Shown: one piece after another, positions 10,770 through 20,597 of the stretch
Position numbering within the stretch: the stretch's first letter is position 1
How the letters are laid out: every line of letters starts with the position of its first letter
Assembly: GCF_050003625.1 (NCBI RefSeq)
Contig: NC_134398.1
Coordinates: forward strand, 95,875,674-95,939,673
DNA: 64,000 bases
Origin: Haematobia irritans
Lineage: Eukaryota > Arthropoda > Insecta > Diptera > Muscidae
Direction of reading: 5' to 3'
Notes under the pieces: generated by a model
What the model saw: only the letters and a program-made list of their open reading frames with translations
The model's database searches: none
Told to the model about the DNA's origin: nothing
Program-made: the position numbers and the translations under genes

Positions 10770-11333
10770 GAGAGAACAAAATTGCACTCTGTTATACACA
10801 TTGATCACTGTTTGATTATGCTTTTTAGTTTATTTCAGTGAGCATATAAACGATGTTCTTATTTTTATTTTTGCTAGTTCTTTTTTAGTCTTTGAAGTCG
10901 AACTATCACAATATTTCGGTGAAAGACAACTTGGCACACAATTTGTTTAAATTATGAAGATATCAGCGTTGTATTACTCATGGAAAACGTATTTATGTAC
11001 GAGCTTTTAGGAAACACGTCTGAATACTTTTAGCGGCTAAACTCGAATTTCCTATAAAAGTATAATTCTGACTTACTTTTCCTGCAAAAAACAGCGTCGC
11101 CAAAAACGTAATGAAAATGTTCTTTTTGGATCCGGAAGTGGTGCAAAATTGACGCAGAAGCGATGAATTTAACATGGGCTTGTCATAGGAACGAAGTCTT
11201 CCATTTCAACAGCCGTTGCACTGAATTTACATCACTTCTTTAGGTGTGATCCGAATTCAATGTTTTGGATAAATAATTTTTAAAATTTTTTATAATTTTT
11301 TTCTCATTCGTTTTTTTATTGTTGGTTTTTATA
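10770..11333. other. Spacer without recognised gene
   Basis: AT-rich sequence between LINE 2 and the dyad-rich repeat. The minus-strand open stretch 11175-10993 (60 codons) has no recognisable motif. The stretch may be the 5' UTR of LINE 2 plus an older insertion; I cannot assign it. Confidence 0.35.
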
Positions 11334-12532
11334 CACTGAAAGGAAAAAGTACGTCATGAGGATGAATCTTTACATCACGGTGACGAATTTTTCGTCAAAA
11401 ATGAGCTAACGTAACAACATTTCATCCCATTGACGATTTTATCGTCATAGCGATGAATTGAATTCATCCCTGTGATGAACTTATTTACATCCCATATACA
11501 ACTATGTTACGTCCAGATGATGAATGTATTTCATCTATGTGATGATATTTTTCGTATCTGCGATTATTCTCTTTCATCCATGCGATGATGCAATTCTTCA
11601 AAAGTACGATTCTCGTTCGTCATCGCTACAAACGCCATCGTCATAGCGATGAACTCTTTCCCTAAATTTGACGTAATCCATTCATCAATATGATGTAATA
11701 GATTCATCAATTTGATGTAATCGATTCATCAATACGATGTAAACATCAAATTGATAAATTGATTATTAGAAATATTTTCTAAATTATTGTAAAATATATT
11801 CGATCGTTTTAGAACAAAATTTAACTCACCCATTTTGTGCCCAACTGTTTTTCGTTTTGAATTAATTGTTTGCTCATCCAATTCATCTTTATTCTTTAAT
11901 TTCTTTATCCGTATTCGGTTTTCACAGAACGAAAAATGTCGCGGCATTTATCTGTAAATTTAGAAATACTTCCATAAACATATAACATATAAATGTTAAA
12001 AAAAATAAATTGGTCAAAAAACAAAAAAATCATCATTTTGGTTAAATTTTTTTCCATATATAACACTTCATGTTTTTTATTTTTACTCACATTTTTGTTT
12101 TTCTTTTCACTTTCACATCTTTAAGCATTAGCCCTTTATTTTCGGCACGCGCGACCACCTTTACACTTTGGACTAAACTCAACAACTGAGAGGAACCATT
12201 TGAAATGTTCTTACCGCAACGAAAAAAAAAACAATATTTCTACCACACAACTACGTATGGATGTGTTATTGCATTAGTATTTGAATACATGTCAACGGAG
12301 TAGATGATACTTTTCGTCTATTTGATTACTATTTTCGTCAATTTGACGACTTTTATTGTTCTCATATGTCTTGGAAGCCAATTTAAAAACAAACATGTGA
12401 ACAAATGTTTGCTCAAATACTCGTTTGAGTTAAGTAAAATGTGGAGAGAGCATGAAATACCAAACAAAAATAACTTAGCTCTCATTAATAAAAGCTGTGT
12501 ACAGTTATTTTAAAAACAAAACGTAGCAAGCG
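11334..12532. repeat. Dyad-rich repeat, left part (host of the provirus)
   Basis: From CACTGAAAGGAAAAAG (11334, preceded by TA) the sequence holds many short dyads of the form TTCATC-n4-5-GATGAA. Three near-tandem 22-bp units lie at about 11671-11735 (ATTCATCAATATGATGTAAT and variants). Similar words resume at 19860-20080 on the other side of the provirus, so the repeat was split by that insertion. Sequence 11760-12300 is otherwise AT-rich with no supported gene. Confidence 0.55.
12529..12532. repeat. Target site duplication, left (AGCG)
   Basis: AGCG precedes the left LTR (12533) and recurs at 19801-19804 after the right LTR. A 4-bp duplication is typical of gypsy-type integrases. Confidence 0.85.
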
Positions 12533-13293
12533 AGTTTTGTAAGTCCGATTAAAACACGGTTTATTTCATTCGGTATTTAATAATAAAATGAACTTTATTA
12601 TTGATAATTATTTTATCCAGTATTTAATAATAAAATGAACTTTATTATTGATAATTATTTTATCCAGTATTTAATAATAAAATGAACTTTATTATTGATA
12701 ATTATTTTATCCGGAGCTTTACGTCCGAATATTACTACGAGTCTTTAACAACTGACTAATCATGGCACTAGAAGGTTTTGTCCAAGGGATAGTCTATTAT
12801 AATTTTCTTTGTTCTTCATTATAAACAATATCCATCGGCAATAGACAAAGACGATGGATTGTCGATGCATAATTGCATCATCTATGCATTTTATGCTGAT
12901 ATGCAAATAAATATGAAGACAAAGGATGATCCAATGGTCATTCTTTGTGTTAAAAAAAAATGAATTTCACAATTTAATTTTCGGCTGTATAAACAAATAT
13001 TAAGCAAATAATGATCTAGCGGTCATTCTTTGAGATCAAATTTCAAACAGAATAAAAAAGACAAAGAATGATCTAATGGTCATTCTTTGTGATTTAAAGA
13101 AAATGAATTTCACAATTTAATGAAATTTAATGTTTAGATGCAAAAACTGAATCGGCCAAAAATAAAAGGAAAATTAAGTAAACAAATATTCAATTTAGAT
13201 CTATGCCGCTATTAGATCTATGCCGCTAATGACAAAGGCGAAATAGATATATTAGAGTGAGGTATATGGGGATCATGGGGATCACATATAACT
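12533..13293 (-). repeat. 3' LTR of the errantivirus-like provirus
   Basis: 761 bp. It contains three copies of a 47-bp AT-rich repeat (12574-12714) and three hairpin-forming elements (12919-12948, 13004-13033, 13061-13090). The last is a perfect 11-bp stem ACAAAGAATGA/TCATTCTTTGT. The env reading frame ends inside it (13218), as in gypsy. Confidence 0.92.
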
Positions 13294-13682
13294 TCCCCTC
13301 CGTTAAAATTCGAGTCCCTTCGAATGCCATAATAATAATATAATTTTTTAATAGAATAATATAATATACATATGGTTAATAAAATGTATATAATATAAAA
13401 GTTATAATGAGTTTTCCTATTTTCTACATACTCTTGTATTTCATTTATAGTAGTAAAATTTATTTTTGGTAATATTTCTGTAAGATTATTAGGTAATGTA
13501 TTAAAGTTTGGTATAATGGGCCTTATGCGGCTTACATATTTTTTTACTTTAAATGTGTTTATTATTACTTCACAATTTTCAATAGATACAATATAATGCC
13601 CTATTAACGGGTAAGTATAGTTGGAACATGTGTCATATAACGTGTCATTAATATTAATTAGGACTAAGTTTCCCAAATCTAA
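13218..13682 (-). pseudogene. env C-terminal part (membrane anchor), after an in-frame stop
   Basis: This stretch is in the same frame as the upstream env ORF, separated only by a TAA at 13685-13683. It contains several potential N-glycosylation sites (NLT, NFT, NYT) and a hydrophobic anchor around FYIIYILLTICILYY, followed by a short basic tail, as expected for the end of a class I fusion glycoprotein. The last codons run through the polypurine tract into the LTR. The copy cannot make an anchored envelope without reading through the stop. Confidence 0.8.
13294..13307 (-). other. Polypurine tract
   Basis: On the element strand AACGGAGGGGA lies directly before the 3' LTR start AGTTATATG. This is the plus-strand primer for second-strand synthesis. 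Confidence 0.85.
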
Positions 13683-14768
13683 TTAATTTATTTCGACTTT
13701 ATTTTGTAGTATTTTGGTACAATTTTCATATTCATTTTTTAGTATGCTTGTAATACATTTGTTTGCGATTTCCATTTTATTTAAAACATTTTCATTACTT
13801 ACAACATATGTTACATTATCAATGGTTACAATTTTCTTTGTTTCGATGTTAAGTTGCATTTTATTTGCATTGGGTATGGGTATAATTATCTTAGTTTCAT
13901 ATTTTTCTTTTAAGAACTCTGGTATGGACAGAACAAAGACAATTTTTTGTTGACCAATACGGCCCAAGTTACATTTTAAATATTTCAATTTAGAACTATC
14001 AATATCGAAATGGTCAATTTCTTCATTTGTCAAGAAAAATCTACTGGGTATATTCAATTTGGACATCATAACATTTTCCTGTACTTGTTCAACTTTGTTC
14101 CTTATTTCATTTATTAATATTGCAAAATTATTATACTTAGTCACCTTTAAATTTTCCTCTATAGCGTTAGTATAGGTTTTATTGAACAAAACCTTGTTCT
14201 GCTCTAAAATGAGTCTTACATTTTGTAAGTAAGTCTGCATTTCTGTATTTACTTTGACTTGTTTGTTCAAGTTATTTATAATATTCCTTTGGTTAAAATC
14301 AATTTTTGAAAAATGTTCTTCTATTCTGTTTCTGTCTTCGTCATCCATACTTCCGAAAATCCAATTTATAGCTCTACCACCTATATTGATTAGTCCTCTT
14401 TTGTGTCTAGTACCATTGGCAATGTGTAATTTTAATGTTGATAATTGATGTTCTAATTCCGAAATTTTCTTATTAAGATTTAGAGTTAACCAGCCGTCAT
14501 TTATTTGGAAATGTTGGGATATCCCATTTTTTACTTTCTCGATTGTATCGGAGAAGTCCCCGAGGTCTATGACATGTATTAATTCATTGTATCCGCTTAT
14601 AATATCAAGGGGCTCCCCTTGTAGGATAGTATATCCTGCTTGAGTTTCAATTTTGCGAATCTGTACATCCCCATTACTGTGGGATATCAATTCGAATATT
14701 AACGTCATCACGATGATCCATCGAAACGTCTTCTGCAAAAGTTTTGAACGGTCTTTTAATGTTTGCAA
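13683..14768 (-). pseudogene. env: env, errantivirus/baculovirus-F-like fusion glycoprotein (truncated by stop)
   Basis: 361 codons. A signal peptide is likely at residues 15-33 (hydrophobic IIVMTLIFELI). A furin-type site RHKR stands at 121-124, followed by a fusion-peptide-like GLINIGGRAINWIFG segment and DDED. This arrangement is shared by insect errantivirus Env and baculovirus F proteins. A long heptad-rich region follows. It ends with TAA before the membrane anchor. The start overlaps the end of pol by 95 bp, so expression would need a spliced message. Family role: cell-to-cell spread of particles in the host fly. Confidence 0.85.
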
Positions 14769-15882
14769 GATCTATATTATTTGGATTGTTAAAATTGTAT
14801 TTTAAAAATCGTTTTGCGGTCTTTTGTCTCTGCGCTAATGGATTTTTTGTATATATATTTCTATCATTATATATGGGTATTTCTTCCCTTTTTTGATTAA
14901 TTCTGTTAATTGCATCAGATTTTTTCTTTCTCATATATTCAGTAACCTGCTTGAAGTCAATATCATTTCGATTGAGAAAATCAATTGGTTTCTTATTTGT
15001 TGTAGTATGAATTGTATTGTTGTAGAACCCTATAGCCCTGATAACTAATTCTTCTATATCAATATTTTCATTATTCCGTTTTAAGATCCGTATGTGTTCT
15101 AAGAGGCTTGAGTGCATACGCTCAATATCTGAATTCCCCGTATGGGAGTGCGGTGTGGTAAAATGGGTGTTAATTCCCTGTTCCCTACAAAACATTTTAA
15201 TCAAGGCATTATTAAATTCATTGTCCATTATTAGCAGTTCGGGTTTACCAAGGAGAGCAATTCTTTCTTCTAATTTAACTTTTATCGTACACATATTTTT
15301 ATCCGATACTTTGTGTACAGAACCCAATTTAGTGAATCTATCAATTGTTGTTAGGAAATATGTTTTATGAATTTGAAAGATGTCCATATGGACTATCATG
15401 TTAGGTCTTTCTGGCGTAACTGTATGATTAAATAATTTTTTAAATGGTTTTCGTTCATATTTATTTTCGTTACATATTCTACACGTATTTATATATTTAT
15501 TGACATGTCGGATTAAATTCGGGAAAAAGTATTTGTAACGAATTTCTTCAAAATTGTCAAGGATTCCCCTATGATTGGTGTCAATATGAGTAGTTTCAAT
15601 AATATTATACAAATCCTCTTCGGAATGGACGTCAGTTGCTAACTTTGCACACAGAACAAATTTTATATCTGGAACGCTACTGAAAAGCAGGTTGAGTTTT
15701 TGTTTTATTATTTCGCAAGATTGATCACTTAATTCTGAATATACGCCAATCTTTCCTTTCTTAATTACGCGCCTAAGCACGTCGTTCAGATAATGTTCAT
15801 TTCCCAGGTCCGTTTCGGAAAGGTACAGTATTTTATATTTTCCATAAAGAGTCTCTAATTCCACAAGTTTTTCTTTCATTAT
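14674..15882 (-). pseudogene. pol: pol, integrase part
   Basis: 401 codons from the ATG at 15879, in the same frame as the upstream pol but separated by a TGA (15885-15883). The zinc-binding HHCC set is visible (H98, H103, C133, C136). The catalytic triad is D166 (HMDIF), D219 (IMDNEF) and E253 (DIERMH). The C-terminus is basic with NPLAQRQKTAKR. It inserts the DNA copy into the genome. The domain looks complete, so only the stop separates it from RT and RNase H. The ORF tail overlaps env. Confidence 0.88.
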
Positions 15883-17835
15883 TCATATTTGATACCGATA
15901 TTTATTTACTATAGAAGCGCTTTCAATAAAAATATTTCGTTGGTCCACCTCAGGATCATTTGTCAAGTAAAATAATGATTTTATATTCAATTCATCTGAA
16001 TTTTTATTCTCATGTTCAATACGGCTTAAGAAGTCTGCCACTTTGTTGTCTTTACCCTTCAAGTATTCTATTTCATAGTCATATTCTGCCAGTTTTATCC
16101 GCCATCTTATTAGCCTGGAATTGGGCTCCTTCAAGGAAGCCAACCATCTTAACGGTTGATGGTCAGTACGAATCAAAAACTTTGTTCCAAAGAGGTAAGG
16201 CCTAAAATATTTGGTTGCCCATACAATTGATAATAATTCTTTTTCGATAGTACTGTAATTTTTCTCATGATTATTAAGAGTCCTACTGGCGTAACAAATT
16301 GGTCTATCATTTTGACTCAGAACGGCCCCCAATGCGGAATTACTTGCGTCCGTGGTCAATACAAATTTTTTGTCAAAATCCGGATATGCAAGTAATGGTG
16401 GATTTGTAATTATTTTTTTCAATTTATTAAAAGATTCTATATACAGGGGGTCTTTTACATTCAGCTTAGCATCTTTCTTTAGATATTTTATAATTGGTGA
16501 AGCTATTGATGAATAATTTTTTATAAACTTCCTATAATAGCCTGTTATTCCCAAAAAGGATTTTATTTTCTTCTGGGTGTCAGGAATAGGAAGTTTTTCT
16601 ATTGCTTCAATTTTTGAAGGACATGGTTTTAAGCCATCTTGGGAAACTATATGCCCCAAAAACGCTGTTTCTTTCGATAAGAAATTACATTTATTTAATT
16701 GAACTTTTAAATTATATTTGTTCAGGGTTTCGAAAATTTTCGTTAGACTGTCAAAGTGTTCCTCCAAGGACGTTGAAAATACCAAAATATCGTCCATATA
16801 AATTACACATATTTTATTAATATAGTCTCTTAATACGTGATTCATCATACGTTGGAATGTAGCGGGAGCATTTTTAAGTCCAAAAGGCATTCTGATGAAT
16901 TCAAAATGTCCCATTGGTGTAGAAAACGCCGTTTTCTCAATGTCCCTTTCATCCATCATAATCTGATGAAACCCTTTAGCAAGATCTATTGTAGAGAAAT
17001 ATTGCGCCCGTCCCAATTTATCGAATAACGAGTCAATATTTGGGATAGGAAATTTGTCGTCAATTGTAACAGCATTTAATGCTCGGTAATCGATCACCAA
17101 TCTCCATTTTTGTTGGCCGTCGTTACCTACTTTTTTAGGGACTATCCAAAGGGGAGAATTATAAGGCGATTTACTCGGCCTAATTACTCCCTGTTCTAGC
17201 ATATCCCTTATTTGTTTTTCAATTTCTCTCTCATGAACTTTCGGATATCTATATATTTTAGAGAAAATTGGTTTATTGGTCGTGGTAATAATTGAGTGTT
17301 TCACATCAGTGGACATAGGCAAGGACTGTCCCTCAAAATAGAACGTATTTTTAAATGTACTTAAAAATTTGTCCAGCCTTTTCCCTTCTTCATTATTCAT
17401 AAACTTTGGAACATTTATGTCACAACTCTCACTACTTAAAATTTCTAAAACCGTTATATCCTCATAATGGATTCGAGGTTGATGTTGGTTCAAGTATATG
17501 ATTGTATTATCAATTAATAGAAGCATATTTGTAAAGTCAATGATTACACCCATTGGCACTAATACATTATTACCAATAATACAATCAAATGGTTTATTAT
17601 TTAAATTCATTAATTTAATTGTCATTGTTTCGCCACTCCGATTAAACTCGGTTGGTACTCCAATGATAATTTCTTCGCTAATTATTGTGCTCCCTGTCAA
17701 TGTGTTTACTTTTAAATGTTTTCCCCTTTTTGAAAATTTGGCCCCAAACATCCTATAATCGCCCACCGTTGTGGCAGCACCACAGTCAATAAGGCATCTA
17801 GCTTTAATGCCCCCAATCGTTAAGGGTATTATTGG
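15883..17835 (-). CDS. pol: pol: protease, reverse transcriptase, RNase H
   Basis: Open from about 17835, in the -1 frame relative to the gag end. The protease start reads KARCLIDCGAATT, i.e. Asp-Cys-Gly where retroviral proteases have Asp-Thr/Ser-Gly, and DCIIGNN follows about 50 residues later. RT has PYNSPLWIVPKK, WRLVIDYRALN and the catalytic YMDD (residues 323-326 counted from the GTG at 17766). RNase H has TTDASNSALGAVLSQ, the TIEKELLSIVWA block and DHQPLRWL. It ends at TGA before the integrase. It copies genomic RNA into DNA. Confidence 0.88.
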   Translation of the reverse strand, partial: PIIPLTIGGIKARCLIDCGAATTVGDYRMFGAKFSKRGKHLKVNTLTGSTIISEEIIIGVPTEFNRSGETMTIKLMNLNNKPFDCIIGNNVLVPMGVIIDFTNMLLLIDNTIIYLNQHQPRIHYEDITVLEILSSESCDINVPKFMNNEEGKRLDKFLSTFKNTFYFEGQSLPMSTDVKHSIITTTNKPIFSKIYRYPKVHEREIEKQIRDMLEQGVIRPSKSPYNSPLWIVPKKVGNDGQQKWRLVIDYRALNAVTIDDKFPIPNIDSLFDKLGRAQYFSTIDLAKGFHQIMMDERDIEKTAFSTPMGHFEFIRMPFGLKNAPATFQRMMNHVLRDYINKICVIYMDDILVFSTSLEEHFDSLTKIFETLNKYNLKVQLNKCNFLSKETAFLGHIVSQDGLKPCPSKIEAIEKLPIPDTQKKIKSFLGITGYYRKFIKNYSSIASPIIKYLKKDAKLNVKDPLYIESFNKLKKIITNPPLLAYPDFDKKFVLTTDASNSALGAVLSQNDRPICYASRTLNNHEKNYSTIEKELLSIVWATKYFRPYLFGTKFLIRTDHQPLRWLASLKEPNSRLIRWRIKLAEYDYEIEYLKGKDNKVADFLSRIEHENKNSDELNIKSLFYLTNDPEVDQRNIFIESASIVNKYRYQI

Positions 17836-18020
17836 TAAGTAGGATTTTGAGGCTGTGTATGAAAATTTTGACTGGTTCCCATGTTACCAACTTCCATGGG
17901 TTCTGGATTTTGAAAATTATTTGTATTATCATTGTTATTATTATTATTATTATATCCATAAGATACCTGATTATACTGTCGATTGTGGTTTTTGTTTTGT
18001 CCATACCTTTTTTTGTTCAT
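17829..18020 (-). pseudogene. gag: gag C-terminal segment in a shifted frame
   Basis: A 63-codon Asn/Gln-rich stretch (GYNNNNNNNDNTNN, then PEPMEVGNMG) is open in the +1 frame relative to the main gag ORF. Crossing occurs at a run of seven A (about 18008-18014). It ends at TAA 17831-17829, where pol is already open in the -1 frame, a usual gag/pol arrangement. Whether the A-run is a real lesion, a sequencing error or programmed is open. Confidence 0.6.
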
Positions 18021-18597
18021 AGTGCTTTTTTGTATTTTTTTGTTTCCCTTTTATATATATGTCGTCTAATAGGCCATTCTCAATATAATAATCGATGGCC
18101 ATAGCTATTGACTCTATATTATTTTGAATTAACAAACTTTTAATATATAATGGTAAGGAGTTTAGATAAATATTAAATATCGTCTTATTATTTTCTGCCG
18201 GAGAAAACATAACGTTCTCCGGGTCTAAACTAAATTTTCTATTCATTTTATTTAATATGTCACTTAATTTATCGTGGAGCTCGCTTAAGCTGTTGGCGTT
18301 TACATTTAAAGCATCGTTCCTTAATTTGAAAAAAGAGTCCTTTACCCCAAACTCCTGTTTGAGTTTCGATATGATTTGTTCCCATGAGGGTTGCACCAGA
18401 GTCTCGACTGCCTCCAATGCCCTACCCTGTATTTTGTTCGCCAATACGGTCTTTATAGTAGGTTTATGTTCATCACTTACCAGTGACAATATGAGGTTTA
18501 TATCCCTTAAGAAATTGCTGATATGGTACCCACTCTCTCCATTGAAAGCGGGGATGTTTCGGGCTTCCCTGAGCCCTTCAGCCAGCGTTAATGCCAT
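17971..18597 (-). CDS. gag: gag, errantivirus-like capsid protein
   Basis: 208 codons from ATG. The opening (LAEGLREARNIPAFNGESGYHISNFLRDINLIL) and the central GRALEAVETLVQPSWEQIISKLKQEFGVKDS are typical of the capsid region of gypsy/17.6-group Gag, which has no CCHC knuckle and a basic C-terminus (KGKQKNTKKHYEQKK). It would form the particle core. It stops early at 17971, and a likely continuation lies in the next frame. Confidence 0.82.
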   Translation of the reverse strand: MALTLAEGLREARNIPAFNGESGYHISNFLRDINLILSLVSDEHKPTIKTVLANKIQGRALEAVETLVQPSWEQIISKLKQEFGVKDSFFKLRNDALNVNANSLSELHDKLSDILNKMNRKFSLDPENVMFSPAENNKTIFNIYLNSLPLYIKSLLIQNNIESIAMAIDYYIENGLLDDIYIKGKQKNTKKHYEQKKVWTKQKPQSTV

Positions 18598-19068
18598 TCC
18601 AAGTATTTTTGTAATATGTTGAAATCAGGGGAAAAAAAATTTTTTTGTATTTCACTTTCTGTTGTTTCAGTTTTTTTTTTTTTTTTTATTTTCTTTTTCG
18701 TAGTTTATATGCGGAAAAAGATTTTTTTTTTTTTTTTATTTCACCTTTTTGTTGTTTCAGTGTTTTTTTTGTTTTTTTTTTTATTATTTTCTTTTTTCGT
18801 AATTTATAAGTGCAAAAATAAATTTTGGTTCACTTTTCATTTTTTTTCCTTTTTTTTTTTTGTTTTCAGTACTTTTATTTTTTATTAACTTTTTTTTTTT
18901 TATATGCAGGAGTAAACATTTGTTGAAAAACAAGGGAAAAAAAAAATTCACTTTTCGTTTCCCCTTTTTTTTTCTGTGTCCTTTTTTTTTTATTTTTTTT
19001 TTTTATTATTAATTTTTTTTTTTATATGCGGGAGTAAAAGTTCTTCTAGGATTCAACTTTTCACTTTG
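18598..19068 (-). other. A-rich leader between PBS and gag
   Basis: The plus strand is almost pure T with four loosely repeated units containing TTTATATGCGGGAGTAAA-like cores (about 18695, 18800, 18900, 19020). No ORF is supported. Leaders of this A-rich type are common in 17.6/297-like elements. Confidence 0.6.
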
Positions 19069-19086
19069 AATCCTACCGACTGCGCC
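19069..19086 (-). other. Primer binding site for tRNA-Ser
   Basis: The plus-strand sequence GAATCCTACCGACTGCGCCA equals the 3' end of insect tRNA-Ser with CCA added, so the element strand (TGGCGCAGTCGGTAGGA) can anneal to that tRNA. It directly follows the 5' LTR. 17.6/297/ZAM-type elements use the same primer (family knowledge). Confidence 0.9.
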
Positions 19087-19800
19087 AGTTTTGTAAGTCC
19101 GATTAAAACACGGTTTATTTCATTCGGTATTTAATAATAAAATGAACTTTATTATTGATAATTATTTTATCCAGTATTTAATAATAAAATGAACTTTATT
19201 ATTGATAATTATTTTATCCGGAGCTTTACGTCCGAATATTACTACGAGTCTTTAACAACTGACTAATCATGGCACTAGAAGGTTTTGTCCAAGGGATAGT
19301 CTATTATAATTTTCTTTGTTCTTCATTATAAACAATATCCATCGGCAATAGACAAAGACGATGGATTGTCGATGCATAATTGCATCATCTATGCATTTTA
19401 TGCTGATATGCAAATAAATATGAAGACAAAGGATGATCCAATGGTCATTCTTTGTGTTAAAAAAAAATGAATTTCACAATTTAATTTTCGGCTGTATAAA
19501 CAAATATTAAGCAAAGAATGATCTAGCGGTCATTCTTTGAGATCAAATTTCAAACAGAATAAAAAAGACAAAGAATGATCTAATGGTCATTCTTTGTGAT
19601 TTAAAGAAAATGAATTTCACAATTTAATGAAATTTAATGTTTAGATGCAAAAACTGAATCGGCCAAAAATAAAAGGAAAATTAAGTAAACAAATATTCAA
19701 TTTAGATCTATGCCGCTATTAGATCTATGCCGCTAATGACAAAGGCGAAATAGATATATTAGAGTGAGGTATATGGGGATCATGGGGATCACATATAACT
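19087..19800 (-). repeat. 5' LTR of the errantivirus-like provirus
   Basis: 714 bp, the same as the 3' LTR but with two rather than three copies of the 47-bp repeat (19128-19221). A G replaces T in the second hairpin (CAAAGAATGA here, CAAATAATGA at 13005). It should hold the promoter. No confident TATA or initiator was assigned. Confidence 0.92.
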
Positions 19801-20249
19801 AGCGCATTTGGTTGTATGTGTGTTTTTTTAGGTAGAGAAATAAACACACATCTACAGAACGTATGAATTTTATCATCACATTGAACACTGTTTCGTCACA
19901 TTGACTATTGATTCGACTTTTAGGTGTTTCACTTTAGTACTAATGGAAAAATGTAAATTACAAACATCTATATACTATATACACCGTATATCGTTTTATG
20001 TTTTAGTTAGCATTGAGATTTTTTGATACACATTTCAGATGTGTTTCATCAATTTGAAGATTATTTCATCGCATTGACGAAAACCAGCATCCTTGATACA
20101 TCATGAAAATAAAACACTTAAAACTTTTGTCCAACTTCTATTAATATGTGTAATTCATATATTGGGACTTCATATAAACGAAATTAATTTAAATCAAATG
20201 TTAATTTTGGTTAACTTTCGCTGAATCGGGAAAAAATAATTTCGTCTTA
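19801..20249. repeat. Dyad-rich repeat, right part
   Basis: After the second AGCG, words such as TTTCATCAATTTGAAG and TTTCATCGCATTGACG resume at 19870-20090. This resembles 11400-11740, so it is the other side of the element split by the provirus. No gene is seen. Confidence 0.5.
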
Positions 20250-20394
20250 AATGTATGTATTTGGGACAAAAACCTTTATATATAGCACCCAACACATTTG
20301 ACGGATTTGATATAGTATCGAAAATGTGGACTTACGAAGTGGTGCAGGGTATAATATAGTCGGCCCCGCCCGACTTTAGACTTTCCTTACTTGT
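20250..20394 (+). repeat. Helitron/mini-me-like 3' tail
   Basis: It ends with GTGGTGCAGGGTATAATATA, a hairpin AGTCGGccccgcCCGACT and TTTAGACTTTCCTTACTTG. The same tail closes the arrays at 25466 and 40993. It abuts the first A unit at 20395. Confidence 0.6.
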
Positions 20395-20535
20395 TATACC
20401 CTTCACCACTACTGTGGTACAGGATATAATAAGTTTGTGCATTTGTATGTAACGCCAAGAAGGAAAAGTCTGAGACCCATCGTTTAGTATACCGATCGTC
20501 ATAGAATTAAATTCTGAGTCGATTTAGCGATGTCC

Positions 20536-20597
<62 letters not shown>

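Larger units (their letters stand above)
3512..10770 (-). mobile_element. Jockey/CR1-like non-LTR retrotransposon 2, split by an insertion
   Basis: On the minus strand the order is ORF1 (10628-9370), endonuclease (9386-7827), RT (about 7780-6618), then a 3' UTR that continues at 3762-3512 after the inserted element 3763-6605. The 3' end is marked by a TAAA-type tail, seen on the plus strand as TTTATTTATTTATTTTTA at about 3512. ORF1 carries a stop or frame break, and the RT start is shifted and lacks part of domains 2a-3, so the copy is inactive. The 5' end is not sharp. I place it just upstream of the duplicated ORF1 start near 10740-10770. Confidence 0.8.
12533..19800 (-). mobile_element. 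Errantivirus-like endogenous retrovirus (gypsy/17.6 type), complete structure
   Basis: The provirus is 7268 bp with LTRs 12533-13293 (3') and 19087-19800 (5') and 4-bp TSD AGCG. It has a tRNA-Ser primer site, a polypurine tract, and gag, pol and env in order on the minus strand. LTRs start AGTTATATG and end CAAAACT (element strand), the AGT...ACT ends of the gypsy group. The LTRs differ by one 47-bp repeat copy and one substitution that I could find, so insertion is recent. Three coding disruptions are visible: a frame change in gag at an A run (about 18008-18014), a TGA between RNase H and integrase (15885-15883), and a TAA in env (13685-13683). Confidence 0.92.

Noticed and set aside
15880..15890. 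Programmed read-through of the TGA between RNase H and integrase
   Set aside because: The following base context (TGA ATA) does not match the CTA-type read-through signal and no downstream pseudoknot was apparent by eye; a mutation is simpler.
18616..18888. Plus-strand 90-codon Phe-rich frame
   Set aside because: Translation of the T-rich complement of the provirus leader; low complexity.
20340..20394. Promoter-like TATAATA near GGGTATAATATAG
   Set aside because: It is part of the repeat head and tail palindromes and occurs at every unit.
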